Positions 1 to 8,533 of a stretch of DNA of 21,741 bases are shown here, piece after piece. Location: NCBI GenBank assembly GCA_937877605.1, contig CALFJA010000036.1:1-21741 (forward strand), read 5' to 3'. The notes below the pieces were generated by a model. That model was not told where the DNA came from, did not search any database, and saw nothing but the letters and a program-made list of their open reading frames with translations. How positions within the stretch are numbered: the stretch's first letter is position 1; each line of letters opens with the position of its first letter. The DNA comes from an uncultured Prevotellaceae bacterium (GTDB lineage Bacteria; Bacteroidota; Bacteroidia; Bacteroidales; Bacteroidaceae). The translations under genes were made by a program, and so were the position numbers.

Positions 1-3
1 GAA

Positions 4-39
4 GTTGTCATGCTTATCCATTTGATAAGCTTCTACAAC
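4..39 (-). CRISPR. Single complete CRISPR repeat at the leader end of an array that continues off the left edge
   Basis: A 36-nt unit that, on the minus strand, starts GTTGTAGAAGC and ends GCATGACAAC. The GTTG...CAAC termini and 36-nt length are characteristic of type VI-B (Cas13b) repeats. It folds: outer arms GTTGT/ACAAC (4-8 with 35-39) and inner stem GCTTATC/GATAAGC (12-18 with 24-30) around a 5-nt loop. The orientation matches the upstream cas operon, so the array is probably read leftward. Only 3 nt of the neighbouring spacer are in the window, so repetition cannot be confirmed here; the call rests on length, termini, fold and position beside cas2. Confidence 0.88.
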
Positions 40-46
40 CCTCTTG

Positions 47-66
47 TTCATAAGCTTTTAGAGAAC
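47..66 (-). repeat. Degenerate half copy of the CRISPR repeat next to the terminal repeat
   Basis: On the plus strand TTCATAAGCTTTTA (47-60), followed by a 2-nt insertion and AAC at the end, resembles the distal half of the repeat at 22-39 (12 of 14 positions over the first part, including an exact ATAAGCTT). It ends 27 bp beyond the true repeat, so it is not a regularly spaced repeat. It could be a decayed repeat, a leader-anchoring element, or chance. Confidence 0.35.
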
Positions 67-244
67 TTTTTTGACAGGGGAGCTTTCTTTTCAACCCGCC
101 AAACTCTTTGCCTTGTAAGCAATTAGCTTGCACAAAAGCATAATTTTCGAAAATGGTTCTATTTCCCATATGCAAATGATTGGTTTAACGAATTGGCTCT
201 GGTCTAACATATTTAATATCAATTAATTACATACACAACAGTGC

Positions 245-467
245 TTCGCAAATTCCTTATAAGATTTTTCATCAACTCTACTCTTGCGAAAAATGGTCTT
301 AATTATCGCTTGTTTTAACTATGCAAAATTATGTGTTTTTCGCAAGAAATCCTTCAAGAGAAGTGTTTTTTTATGTTTGCGAAAAATTTTTATCGAGTCC
401 GTGTTGTCTATAATTCAAAGAAGCTGTTTATAAATGGGGGATGACGGCGTTTTTGCTTTTTCGCAAA
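245..467. repeat. Five-copy TTCGCAA / TTTTTCGCAA motif set in the CRISPR leader
   Basis: The core TTCGCAA occurs at 245-251. The full 10-mer TTTTTCGCAA occurs at 336-345 and 457-466, and its reverse complement TTGCGAAAAA at 284-293 and 377-386. Orientations alternate along the leader, so neighbours can pair as 10-bp inverted repeats (284/336, 336/377, 377/457). The motif was not noticed elsewhere in the window. Protein binding by a leader factor or regulator is inference. Confidence 0.6.
324..357 (-). promoter_or_regulatory. Possible leader promoter for the CRISPR array
   Basis: On the minus strand TAATTTTG (324-331) matches the Bacteroidota -7 consensus TAnnTTTG. The nearest TTG (355-357) is 23 bp upstream, slightly longer than the usual 19-21 bp. 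Transcription would start near 317 and run into the repeat. AT-rich DNA produces such matches by chance, so this is weak. Confidence 0.3.
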
Positions 468-502
468 TGCCCATAACCATATCTCTATCTAAAATTCACT
501 AC

Positions 503-790
503 CTATACTACTGTTATTTTCACGGGCTCTTTCTTTGTAATGTCTGGAATATATCTTATTCGCGCATAACATTCGGTGCATATTGGATAGATGTTAACCC
601 AGTCTTCTCGTTTTACAATCAACTTTTCAAGTTTCCTGCACATAGTTCGATACTGCACATCTGTGAGCATACACTCAAATACACTAAAATTCATTCGTGT
701 TCCTATTGCTTCCATTAGTTTCACAACTTTCACTCTGCGCTTGTCATTGCCTATATCGTAAGTTACTACATAAAAATGTTTTTTACTCAT
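503..790 (-). CDS. cas2: CRISPR-associated endonuclease-fold protein Cas2
   Basis: 95 aa, normal for Cas2. It shows the family pattern: a first beta strand VVTYDI (residues 8-13) containing the conserved Asp, an Arg-rich segment DKRRVKV, then the RMNFSVFEC motif (about 32-40) and a ferredoxin-like second half. Cas2 forms the dimeric centre of the Cas1-Cas2 spacer integrase and measures the prespacer. It is the last gene of the operon, 24 bp after the RT-Cas1 gene, immediately before the leader. Cas2 in cis is notable because many type VI-B loci carry no adaptation genes. The start codon follows an AT-rich spacer without a strong ribosome binding site, as for the other operon genes. Confidence 0.95.
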   Translation of the reverse strand: MSKKHFYVVTYDIGNDKRRVKVVKLMEAIGTRMNFSVFECMLTDVQYRTMCRKLEKLIVKREDWVNIYPICTECYARIRYIPDITKKEPVKITVV

Positions 791-814
791 ACCTTATTAT
801 AATATTATAGAGGA

Positions 815-3088
815 CTACCATTTAGCGACATAAGGCTTGAACATTTCTTTTCCGTCAAATGCCTTTGCCAACTGTTTTGCCTGTTTCAAAATGATTTGCT
901 CCAATCTCATTTCTTGTCCTAAAAACTTCTCGTATCGAGCTAACCGTTCCATAATAGCTTTCACTAATAGTTGCCGTGTCTCATCGGTGAGAAGTCCATT
1001 GTGTACCTGCAAGCTGTGCCCTTTTTGGATGAGAGAAATCACGACTCGATCTACAACTTGACTTCTGAACAACTCAATTACATCGTATACCAATGTAGGC
1101 ATTCCTTCTCTGGGAACATGAATTAAACTTTCGTAGGGATTCAATTTCGCAGCGAGAAGTGCTTGCCATATCCTTACATAGAGAATAGCATATCCGTAAT
1201 TAAGCATTGAGTTCACCAAATCTTTAGCACCTTGGTGTTCTCTCCGTTCAAAGGTTGTCAAGTCATCGGAAAAAAGTTCCCTAATGTAGTCCCAATATTT
1301 TATTGCTATTTGCGATTCATGCCCAATCAGTTCCTGCATAAAATCCGCAGAGACCAGCTTGGCCACCTTTTTCCAGGAAAAATAATTTTCTACGGCCTGC
1401 TCCATCGCTTGCATCTTTGGCTGTAGCTGCGGGTAGTGTAATTTGTGATATTTGTTGAAATACTTTAAAAGTGCAAATTGATTTTTAATTTTTCCTGTAA
1501 TAATCGATGCGGCTATTGTATGTTTTAACACATCATCTGCTTCCGCTTGCTTCGCCCATAATGTCGCCTGCAGATATTTAGAGGTCATAATGGAGCCAAG
1601 ATGCGCTCCTTGAGAATCAAAAAAATCTATCGGGATTTTCTTAGTAAGGCAAAAATCAATGATGTTAGATGAAAGCGAAACGCCCTTACCTGTAATGACG
1701 ACTTGCGACAAGTTGTCCGGATGATAATATGCCAAGACTTTTCCCTTTTGCGATATTGTTATACCTCTACTGGACAAGCCTATAAAAGTACCAGGCTTAT
1801 TGACAAGCAACCCACTGGTTTCAGATTCTTTTTTCCGGTATTCTTTCTTTCGTTGCTGGATGATTTTTTTATTTACCTTTTCATCGGCTTCACTTTTGTC
1901 CTTTACTTTGAGTATGGCGTATTCTGCGAGCAAATCTGTACATAACTGTTTTTTCTTTTGCTGATACAATTGGCTCAAAAAGGAAATCGTTCCAAGTGCG
2001 TATTGAAGGTTTGACTGGTTTCTAAAAACCGTGCTTCCTTCGCGCAAAACAATATACAAGCGGCGAATTAGCTCAGCGTCAAGAAGTTCCAACTCCGATT
2101 GTGGTAGCAGTTTACCATAGTAATTACTTATTCCATCCCATGTTTTTACGCTTTTAGGTTCAAGGCCATCAATTCCAAAATCAAGAGAGGAAATCCTGTC
2201 GAAAAGAATTTCTCTCTTTTGGGTTGTAATAGTTATATTGCGACGATTGAATGTTAGGCCTAAATAGTTGAAACTTTCATCCAACGGAATAATGGATGGT
2301 GGCTGATTGAGAGACAGATTCAGTTTATCTTTTAGATAAGTTTCAGTCTTGGCAAGAATTTCTTCTGCGTGCTCTTTCGTTTCCGTAAGAAAGAGGAAAT
2401 CATCTGCATAGCGTACATATGGAACATTCCTGCTAACAGCGAACTGGTCGAACGAATGGAGATAAAGATTTGAGAGAATTGGTGAAAGAATTGCCCCTTG
2501 AGGAGTCCCGCTTTCTTCTTCAATCCATTCTCTGCTACCTTGCTTTACCTTTCCCATCTTTACACACAACATGATGAGACGAATAATCTCAGCATCAATA
2601 CCTGTAGCAGCAAGACGCTTCTGAAGGATGTTGTGGTCAATTTCGTCAAAGAATTTGTCTATGTCTAAATTCAAGACATACTGGTATTGCGTTTTCTTGC
2701 ATTCTGACAACACTCGTCTAATTGCTTTCGTTGCACCTTTACCAGGCCGATAGGCATAACTGTTATTTAAGAATATCCGCTCATAACGGGGTTCGATAAT
2801 TTCTTTGATAGCCAACTGCACGATTTTGTCGCGTACAGCCGTCATTCCTAATTTCCTGATTTCATTAGGGTCTTTTGACTTCGAAACACTTATCTCAACA
2901 TATGGTTGCGGTTTCCATAATCGTTGTTTTAATTCATCGGCTAATTTTGGTATTTCTTTTCGTTTCTGTTTCTCGAATTCTATGATGGATACGCCATCAA
3001 TACCACCAGCTGATCCCTTCGCCTTCACCATGCTCCATGCATGATAAAGGCGAGGGACTTGACAGAGGAGATTGAATTGAAACGACAT
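815..3088 (-). CDS. cas1: Reverse transcriptase-Cas1 fusion protein
   Basis: 757 aa with two domains. Residues about 1-340 are a group II intron-like reverse transcriptase: GGIDGVS (28-34), RPGKGA (114-119), the first catalytic motif LDIDKFFDEID (D142), GTPQGAILSPILSN (194-207), and YADD (227-230) with the two catalytic aspartates. Residues about 430-757 are Cas1: GLSSRGITIS at the N-terminal beta domain, LIGHE with E591, HVPREGM with H657 and VYDVIELFR with D669, giving the expected Glu-His-Asp metal site. There is no N-terminal Cas6 domain, unlike some RT-Cas1 proteins; Cas13b processes its own crRNA, so none is required. All catalytic residues of both domains are present, so it should be active. 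RT-Cas1 proteins studied in type III systems acquire spacers from RNA; that this one does so is inference. It starts 27 bp after cas13b and is followed by cas2. Confidence 0.97.
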   Translation of the reverse strand: MSFQFNLLCQVPRLYHAWSMVKAKGSAGGIDGVSIIEFEKQKRKEIPKLADELKQRLWKPQPYVEISVSKSKDPNEIRKLGMTAVRDKIVQLAIKEIIEPRYERIFLNNSYAYRPGKGATKAIRRVLSECKKTQYQYVLNLDIDKFFDEIDHNILQKRLAATGIDAEIIRLIMLCVKMGKVKQGSREWIEEESGTPQGAILSPILSNLYLHSFDQFAVSRNVPYVRYADDFLFLTETKEHAEEILAKTETYLKDKLNLSLNQPPSIIPLDESFNYLGLTFNRRNITITTQKREILFDRISSLDFGIDGLEPKSVKTWDGISNYYGKLLPQSELELLDAELIRRLYIVLREGSTVFRNQSNLQYALGTISFLSQLYQQKKKQLCTDLLAEYAILKVKDKSEADEKVNKKIIQQRKKEYRKKESETSGLLVNKPGTFIGLSSRGITISQKGKVLAYYHPDNLSQVVITGKGVSLSSNIIDFCLTKKIPIDFFDSQGAHLGSIMTSKYLQATLWAKQAEADDVLKHTIAASIITGKIKNQFALLKYFNKYHKLHYPQLQPKMQAMEQAVENYFSWKKVAKLVSADFMQELIGHESQIAIKYWDYIRELFSDDLTTFERREHQGAKDLVNSMLNYGYAILYVRIWQALLAAKLNPYESLIHVPREGMPTLVYDVIELFRSQVVDRVVISLIQKGHSLQVHNGLLTDETRQLLVKAIMERLARYEKFLGQEMRLEQIILKQAKQLAKAFDGKEMFKPYVAKW

Positions 3089-3115
3089 ATAACATTTATA
3101 TTTGAAATGCGTAAT

Positions 3116-6100
3116 CTATCCCACCAAGGTTTCCAAATGTTTTAAGATTCCCCTTGCAACTTCTGGGAGATGTCTCACATCTCTAATTTGAGAAAGGTCC
3201 ACTTTGTATGTATTATGTCCAAATGCATTCCTAATAGCAATAATCAGAGAGCGTTCGGAAGGTGTTAACGGCTTATCGTTTAAACGGTCTATAAGCTCTA
3301 TCATTGCCTTAAAGCTATTACGCTTAGGCAAACTTTTGTTTTCCCAGAAATCTTCTTTTGTCGGGTCTGCAAGATAATCAAATTTATCCAAGACAAACTG
3401 CTCTATCTGTTGAATGAGCTTGAAAACCGTTGAGCGTATTCTATCGTAAGCCGCAAGTTCGCTCATAAGATCAGTGTATCGTATAATTTTCTTTCCTTTC
3501 GTATTAGGCTCGATATTCTCCGCAATGTTTTTAAGCAGGCTCTCCAATCGGTCATCTGCTAGAATCTGGCGGAGCTCCCCATAGTTCACCATGGACATGT
3601 TTTCTTGTTCTATGTAGATGGTCTCATCACCAATCAGAACTGGTATTTGGAAAGTGAAAGCCTGACGCAAGAATCCATCATCGCAAACCTTGGCAAGGCA
3701 CAGATTGTCCCAATTCACATCATTTCCTTGCTCATCCATGATTCGGACAAACGCATCCTTGGCCATTAAGAATAAGACCATGTCTTGTGTTCTGTAGCGA
3801 AGAATCTGGCGTTCTGTGTTTTTAATGTCTTTTATTTGCGACTTTAACCGGTTAGCCAGTGCTTCTTTTCTCTTGTTCCGCTCTTCCTCTTTTTTCTCTT
3901 TTTTGCAATTCAGTGGTATTTTCAAGTCTTTATCACTCAAGCTGTTTATATAACTTTCAATCTCTTTTGCAATTTTCCGTTGCCAGATGATATTTTCTTG
4001 TGTATCCATTGCTGCTTTCCCTCGCTTGCCCAGTTCAGGAATAGGCCTTCCCTCATTGTCCAATAGTTTTGCTGTCAATCGTTTTTGTATCTCATCTGAT
4101 GTAAGTTGTTTCTTATTATCTAAAATAGAAAACAATTCATATGCGCGTTTGAAAGAATATTCCTCCTGCCTTCCGTCATTATCCATAGCCAATGGCTTGT
4201 CCGAAATATAATATGGCTGGGGAGCATCGTGAAGTTCAAGTTCATAGAAGCGTGAAATCAAGAATGTAATATTCCTGTTGGGGTTCGACTTTTCTGGAAC
4301 TTTCAAGTTTAACGCTTTTTGCAAATCTGCATTGTCAGCATAATGCTTTTGAAGAATCTCAAGAATATAACGGGTAAACAATCCATCTGGAAGTTGCACG
4401 GACTCATATCTCCCTGCCAATGCGCGCATTTCTTCATTCCAAAGACCATGGTAACGCAGACGCTCATGATGAACAAACGGCAGGCAAGATAAGCCCTGGA
4501 ATAACTTCTCTTTCAAATTTTTATGACATGAGCGGATATGTTCTATTTCTTCTTCAAGGTAGTGAAGGTACAGTTCTTCAATATTACGATTACACTTCTG
4601 CAAAACCTTTCCAATAAATGGATGCGGATTATTTCCATCGATAAGGTTTGCATCTTTCATGACCTGCCATAATGAAGATACTTCCGTTTCATCAGTTTGA
4701 GATGCGAATGATCCCAAAGTTGCCAAATAAGATGTTAAAACATTGTAGTTTATGCCTGTTAGTTTATCATGTCCTTTTCCATCTTTCGAGGGCTGCCATT
4801 CCATCAGGCTTTTTGCCAGATATCGCGCCAAAGCTCCATGCCTTACATCAACGAATCCTTTTTTCTCGAATTTATTGTCGTCGCTGCCTATCTGTTCTCT
4901 GTCCTCTTTATAGCGTTCCAGTCGTCGCTGAATCCTCACTTCTCTCTCTTCCAGATGCTGAATCGTTTTACGAAGTAAGCGTTCTTGTGATGTTTCGGGC
5001 CTATTCTCATACCTCCATCCCTGACTACATAAATAAAGCAATATTTTTTGTGGAATATCAGAAAAACGAAGGTTGGGATATTCCTCGGCAAGATGCTGAC
5101 GGAAATCCTTCGCTTTTGGGAATGGTTTCAGTCTGCCAGTTTCCACATCATTGAAGAAGCGGCGATAATATGCTTCACAATCGATGATAATTTGTTCTGC
5201 CGATGGAAGTTTTTCTTTTTGTTGCGTTCTGAGGTATTCGTAAAAAAGCATTGCCGGCAGTTCATGAACACTCAGGAAGGCACGAGGAGCAGGCATTTTG
5301 ATGGGAGCTTTTCCGTCACTGACTTTCAGTTCTGGCATATACATTTTATTGACATCAAAATATACAAAATCATTAGGATTCTGACTGTCTTCCCAGAACA
5401 GTCCGATACGGTTTGCATGGATATTGTACGCAGGTCGGCGATCTGTTATATATGGTGATGATTCTGCCGTGTCTTGTGGGAATTGATCCAAGTCCAGATA
5501 GAGGTCTTCATGCTCTAATTTCACGGATTTTTCCTCATGTTGCTGAATCATGTCCCCCCATTTTTCAAATCGTTTGTCATTGACTTCCTGAAGGCGACCA
5601 TAGCCATTTATTTCTTTCTGGATGCGTCGAACCCGTTCACGGCCGTCAATACATTTCTTGTCGTAGAATTTGAAACGGAAAGAGCCTAATCGTAACTGAA
5701 AACGAATGCGCTTGAAAATGCCTTCTTCATCTATAAGTCTCAAGGCAAGATGTGGAAAGCGGTCACCATGGCGCAGTCTTTTGGAAACATCATCAGTATG
5801 AGAGTTTTGCCGTCTTACCACATCATGGAAAAAACCTTGTGCATTCTTGTCGAAAAGATTATACAATTTCATCGGGCAACGCCGGAGTTCCTGGAAAATG
5901 TCCATTGCTAATGCCGTCTTGCTGTCTTTACTATCTATACGATGCGGTTTGGGCATCCTGATTCGATAGATACACAACATCTCCTGCAAAATAATGTTTT
6001 CTTCATCTGTAAACGGACTAAATTCAAAAAGTCGTGCCTCATCCATAAATAGTTTTGCATAAGGCTTTGACAAGAACTGTACACAAAAATAAAGAAGGCC

Positions 6101-6919
6101 AAAATCGGAAAGAGCCACAGCTTTTTCTTTTGAGTTCTCATTTATAGTCCGTTCCCCTGTTATCCTGAAATAGAAATCGTCATACTCTTTAAATTGTTTT
6201 ATGACTTTCTCATTCTTGTCTTTCACCACTTGCCCGTTTTCATCCTTTACAACAACCGGATGCATGTGGTCAATACCTGTGAGAAATTCCATTTCTGTAG
6301 GAAGCAACCCTTCCCTTTCTTTATAAACACGGCGGCTTGCCACTACAACTTTATCTAATTTCTGGGCTATCCGTTCTTGATGCTTGTATTGTTTTTTCAG
6401 TTCTTCCTCGCTATTGTATGGATTCTTGTGGGTATAGAAATTCCGGCAATCATTCAATGTTACTGCCATGAGATAGAACATCTCCAAACAGTCGGCTACC
6501 GAAACACCTCTCATTTGCTCAAAAGTATCTTTGTCTGTCTTCACTTTAGACTTCTGGTCTTTAAGGTATGCCCTGTAATTGGCAACATCTGCCATCATCG
6601 GATTCAACACAGGAAAATGCTTAAAAAGCAGTTTTTGTAATTGCAATTGTTTTTCTGGATTTAGACGAAGCTTTTTCTCCCATTCCTTCTCTTGTGAGTC
6701 AAGTTCCTGGGCTTTACCTGCTGTTATAAGCCACAAAGCATGCAGCATTTTGCCTACTTGATTTTCCTGATAATTTCCACCTATACCAACAATTGGCAAT
6801 ATATGGACTATCGTCTTCACAAAATTTGCTTGTGCCATATTAAAGTAAGCACCAAACACATACTTACCTGTCAGACGGATACTAAAATCTCGGGTCTGAC
6901 GCCTTCTCTGTTTCTCCAT
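3116..6919 (-). CDS. cas13b: Type VI-B CRISPR RNA-guided RNase Cas13b
   Basis: 1267 aa, slightly longer than typical Cas13b (roughly 1100-1230). The N-terminus carries the signature GAYFNMAQANF (23-33) seen across Cas13b. The two HEPN RNase motifs (RxxxxH) lie near the ends as in the family: RNFYTH (R159...H164) and RNAFGH (R1230...H1235). The large middle part is basic and helical, as expected of the lid/linker and crRNA-binding regions. Cas13b processes pre-crRNA, keeps the repeat hairpin at the 3' side of the guide, and after target RNA binding cleaves RNA in cis and in trans. It is third in the operon: 33 bp after the 520-aa membrane gene and 27 bp before RT-cas1. No csx27 or csx28-sized gene lies beside it. 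The start is preceded by an AT-rich spacer with no strong SD. Confidence 0.97.
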   Translation of the reverse strand: MEKQRRRQTRDFSIRLTGKYVFGAYFNMAQANFVKTIVHILPIVGIGGNYQENQVGKMLHALWLITAGKAQELDSQEKEWEKKLRLNPEKQLQLQKLLFKHFPVLNPMMADVANYRAYLKDQKSKVKTDKDTFEQMRGVSVADCLEMFYLMAVTLNDCRNFYTHKNPYNSEEELKKQYKHQERIAQKLDKVVVASRRVYKEREGLLPTEMEFLTGIDHMHPVVVKDENGQVVKDKNEKVIKQFKEYDDFYFRITGERTINENSKEKAVALSDFGLLYFCVQFLSKPYAKLFMDEARLFEFSPFTDEENIILQEMLCIYRIRMPKPHRIDSKDSKTALAMDIFQELRRCPMKLYNLFDKNAQGFFHDVVRRQNSHTDDVSKRLRHGDRFPHLALRLIDEEGIFKRIRFQLRLGSFRFKFYDKKCIDGRERVRRIQKEINGYGRLQEVNDKRFEKWGDMIQQHEEKSVKLEHEDLYLDLDQFPQDTAESSPYITDRRPAYNIHANRIGLFWEDSQNPNDFVYFDVNKMYMPELKVSDGKAPIKMPAPRAFLSVHELPAMLFYEYLRTQQKEKLPSAEQIIIDCEAYYRRFFNDVETGRLKPFPKAKDFRQHLAEEYPNLRFSDIPQKILLYLCSQGWRYENRPETSQERLLRKTIQHLEEREVRIQRRLERYKEDREQIGSDDNKFEKKGFVDVRHGALARYLAKSLMEWQPSKDGKGHDKLTGINYNVLTSYLATLGSFASQTDETEVSSLWQVMKDANLIDGNNPHPFIGKVLQKCNRNIEELYLHYLEEEIEHIRSCHKNLKEKLFQGLSCLPFVHHERLRYHGLWNEEMRALAGRYESVQLPDGLFTRYILEILQKHYADNADLQKALNLKVPEKSNPNRNITFLISRFYELELHDAPQPYYISDKPLAMDNDGRQEEYSFKRAYELFSILDNKKQLTSDEIQKRLTAKLLDNEGRPIPELGKRGKAAMDTQENIIWQRKIAKEIESYINSLSDKDLKIPLNCKKEKKEEERNKRKEALANRLKSQIKDIKNTERQILRYRTQDMVLFLMAKDAFVRIMDEQGNDVNWDNLCLAKVCDDGFLRQAFTFQIPVLIGDETIYIEQENMSMVNYGELRQILADDRLESLLKNIAENIEPNTKGKKIIRYTDLMSELAAYDRIRSTVFKLIQQIEQFVLDKFDYLADPTKEDFWENKSLPKRNSFKAMIELIDRLNDKPLTPSERSLIIAIRNAFGHNTYKVDLSQIRDVRHLPEVARGILKHLETLVG

Positions 6920-6952
6920 ATATAATATATTAATTTAGGTTATTTAGTTTGT

Positions 6953-8515
6953 TTATTCTTTCCTTTCTTTTCGACGATAAATATTTCTTGTCCAATTTGC
7001 AATACAATCCCAGTTCATGACAACACAAAGGACAAAGAAACAGCAAACAATCAAAGCCAGCAATGCCCACCAGATGCTGTAGTCCCTAAAAATATCAAGA
7101 TGAGAGTGTCTTGCAAAAGAATAAATTACCTCTGCCACCTGAAAACCGGTCAATATGCCTACGACAATGTTCAGTCGCCTCTGCCCTTTTTCCGTTTTTT
7201 CCTCATTGTGCTTTATCAATTCCTGTACATCGTGGGAAATGGTCTGATTCAATATATGAATCTTTTGGCTGATGCCTTCATAGTTTGAAATGACATGAAG
7301 CCTACGACAACAGTGATGATAGAATTTATTATGTTGAGAGAAAGGAGAAATATCCGTAAAATAACAGTTGACCTTCACTCTTCTTATTATCTTCAGCAAA
7401 TCCCACAACTTTTTGCTGTTCTCCTCGTTTAAGATTTTGTCGAATGCGTCATGGTCAATATTATCAAGACTTGTCAAACACCGGTCTATATTGAAAAGCG
7501 TAAACCGCTGAATCATTGCTAGCATATATATCCATAAATATCTGAAAAGCACTTCTCCGTCCATAGCGTTTACGAAGCCTGCACTTTCTTCTTGCGGAAT
7601 GGCCATCATGGCACTTCCCTCAATAGAAGAGGCCACATAAATGTTTTGAAAAGTCTTTAAGATGGAGTCTTGCTCCTGATCGGAACAAATGGAATACTTG
7701 TGATTTTCACATTTCGACAAGCGCACCAACTCCGTTAATATCTCTGTATCACTATCCATTTGCGGGTTTTCTATTGTGCAAAAGGTAAACAGATGTGTTC
7801 GTGCAGGGATAAAAAGGTGCCAACCACATAAAGGAGAATCTTGAGGAACAAGGGCATCTATCAATGTACGAATATTCCATGTGAACTCTTGCGATGGACA
7901 GTGCGGTTCTATCATTGTTCGCATTCTCTTAAGTTCATCTTCCTTGATGGACTTTATATCCTCTTTTAAATTGGGGCTAATTACAAATGATGGGCAAACG
8001 CATCGAACTTTTTGCCCGTCAAGTTTATGCAATTTATTGTTTAACTGCTCTAATGTCTCTATGCTATTGTCCTCTCCCGACAATCTTATGCAGAAAGTAA
8101 GAATTCCTATTTTCGCTGAAGCATAAAGGAATATATGTGGAGCGAAAAAGCCATGGATACTGGATCCTTGCATTGTAAAGGCTATTGTTTCCTCCGTTTT
8201 CTCATCTATACATGCAAGTAAGGGAGCAACTGAAAATTTCCTCCAAAATTGTTTGTAAAAAACATGTGATTCATCCAACCCGTATATCTTAAGGTTGTCT
8301 TTATTCTCATCTGAATTTTCCAACTGCCCTTGTAAAAAAGACATGATGTATGGATACAGATAACTTCCTTCATCAGATACGAGTCTGTTTGACTCTGGCA
8401 TCCATTTCGAATCTGGTTGGAAATCGTCTTCATAATAAAACGGTATCATGAAGAAGGAATATGATTTCTTCAACTTCAAAAAATCAGTACGGCCTATTTT
8501 TACTTTATTTTCCAT
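6953..8515 (-). CDS. Uncharacterised Cas13b-associated protein with a C-terminal two-helix membrane anchor
   Basis: 520 aa; I do not recognise the family from the soluble part. Residues 1 to about 440 are predicted cytoplasmic and contain no obvious enzyme motif or HEPN RxxxxH. A charged helical stretch (about 410-446) runs into two hydrophobic segments, about 448-467 and 480-502, joined by a short polar loop, then a basic tail NIYRRKERKE. A long soluble domain, a helix and a two-TM hairpin is the layout of CorA-type channels, though no clear GMN motif is seen. CorA-like membrane effectors occur with type III systems, and Csx27 and Csx28, both small membrane-associated proteins, accompany other type VI-B loci. 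By position (18 bp after the first gene, 33 bp before cas13b) it is a candidate membrane effector or modulator of Cas13b. That role is inference. Confidence 0.85.
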   Translation of the reverse strand: MENKVKIGRTDFLKLKKSYSFFMIPFYYEDDFQPDSKWMPESNRLVSDEGSYLYPYIMSFLQGQLENSDENKDNLKIYGLDESHVFYKQFWRKFSVAPLLACIDEKTEETIAFTMQGSSIHGFFAPHIFLYASAKIGILTFCIRLSGEDNSIETLEQLNNKLHKLDGQKVRCVCPSFVISPNLKEDIKSIKEDELKRMRTMIEPHCPSQEFTWNIRTLIDALVPQDSPLCGWHLFIPARTHLFTFCTIENPQMDSDTEILTELVRLSKCENHKYSICSDQEQDSILKTFQNIYVASSIEGSAMMAIPQEESAGFVNAMDGEVLFRYLWIYMLAMIQRFTLFNIDRCLTSLDNIDHDAFDKILNEENSKKLWDLLKIIRRVKVNCYFTDISPFSQHNKFYHHCCRRLHVISNYEGISQKIHILNQTISHDVQELIKHNEEKTEKGQRRLNIVVGILTGFQVAEVIYSFARHSHLDIFRDYSIWWALLALIVCCFFVLCVVMNWDCIANWTRNIYRRKERKE

Positions 8516-8533
8516 AACATATATATTTTTATA

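Larger units (their letters stand above)
40..502 (-). other. Non-coding CRISPR leader region between cas2 and the first repeat
   Basis: This 463-bp stretch has no convincing gene. It is very AT-rich and lies between the cas2 stop and the leader-proximal repeat, where a leader with promoter and integration signals is expected. It holds a degenerate half-repeat (47-66), a perfect 12-bp palindrome ATTTTCGAAAAT (143-154), and five copies of a TTCGCAA core in both orientations (245-467). Leader function is inferred from position. Confidence 0.7.

Noticed and set aside
70..105. Possible second full CRISPR repeat 30 bp after the first
   Set aside because: The sequence at the expected position does not align with the repeat and lacks its stem, so the repeat at 4-39 is taken as the array end.
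434..718. Plus-strand open frame of 94 codons opposite cas2
   Set aside because: It lies almost entirely antisense to cas2, which has clear family motifs, and its protein shows no recognisable features.
4672..5458. Two plus-strand frames (160 and 136 codons) inside cas13b
   Set aside because: They are complementary to an intact 1267-aa Cas13b frame and show no domain, promoter or start signal.
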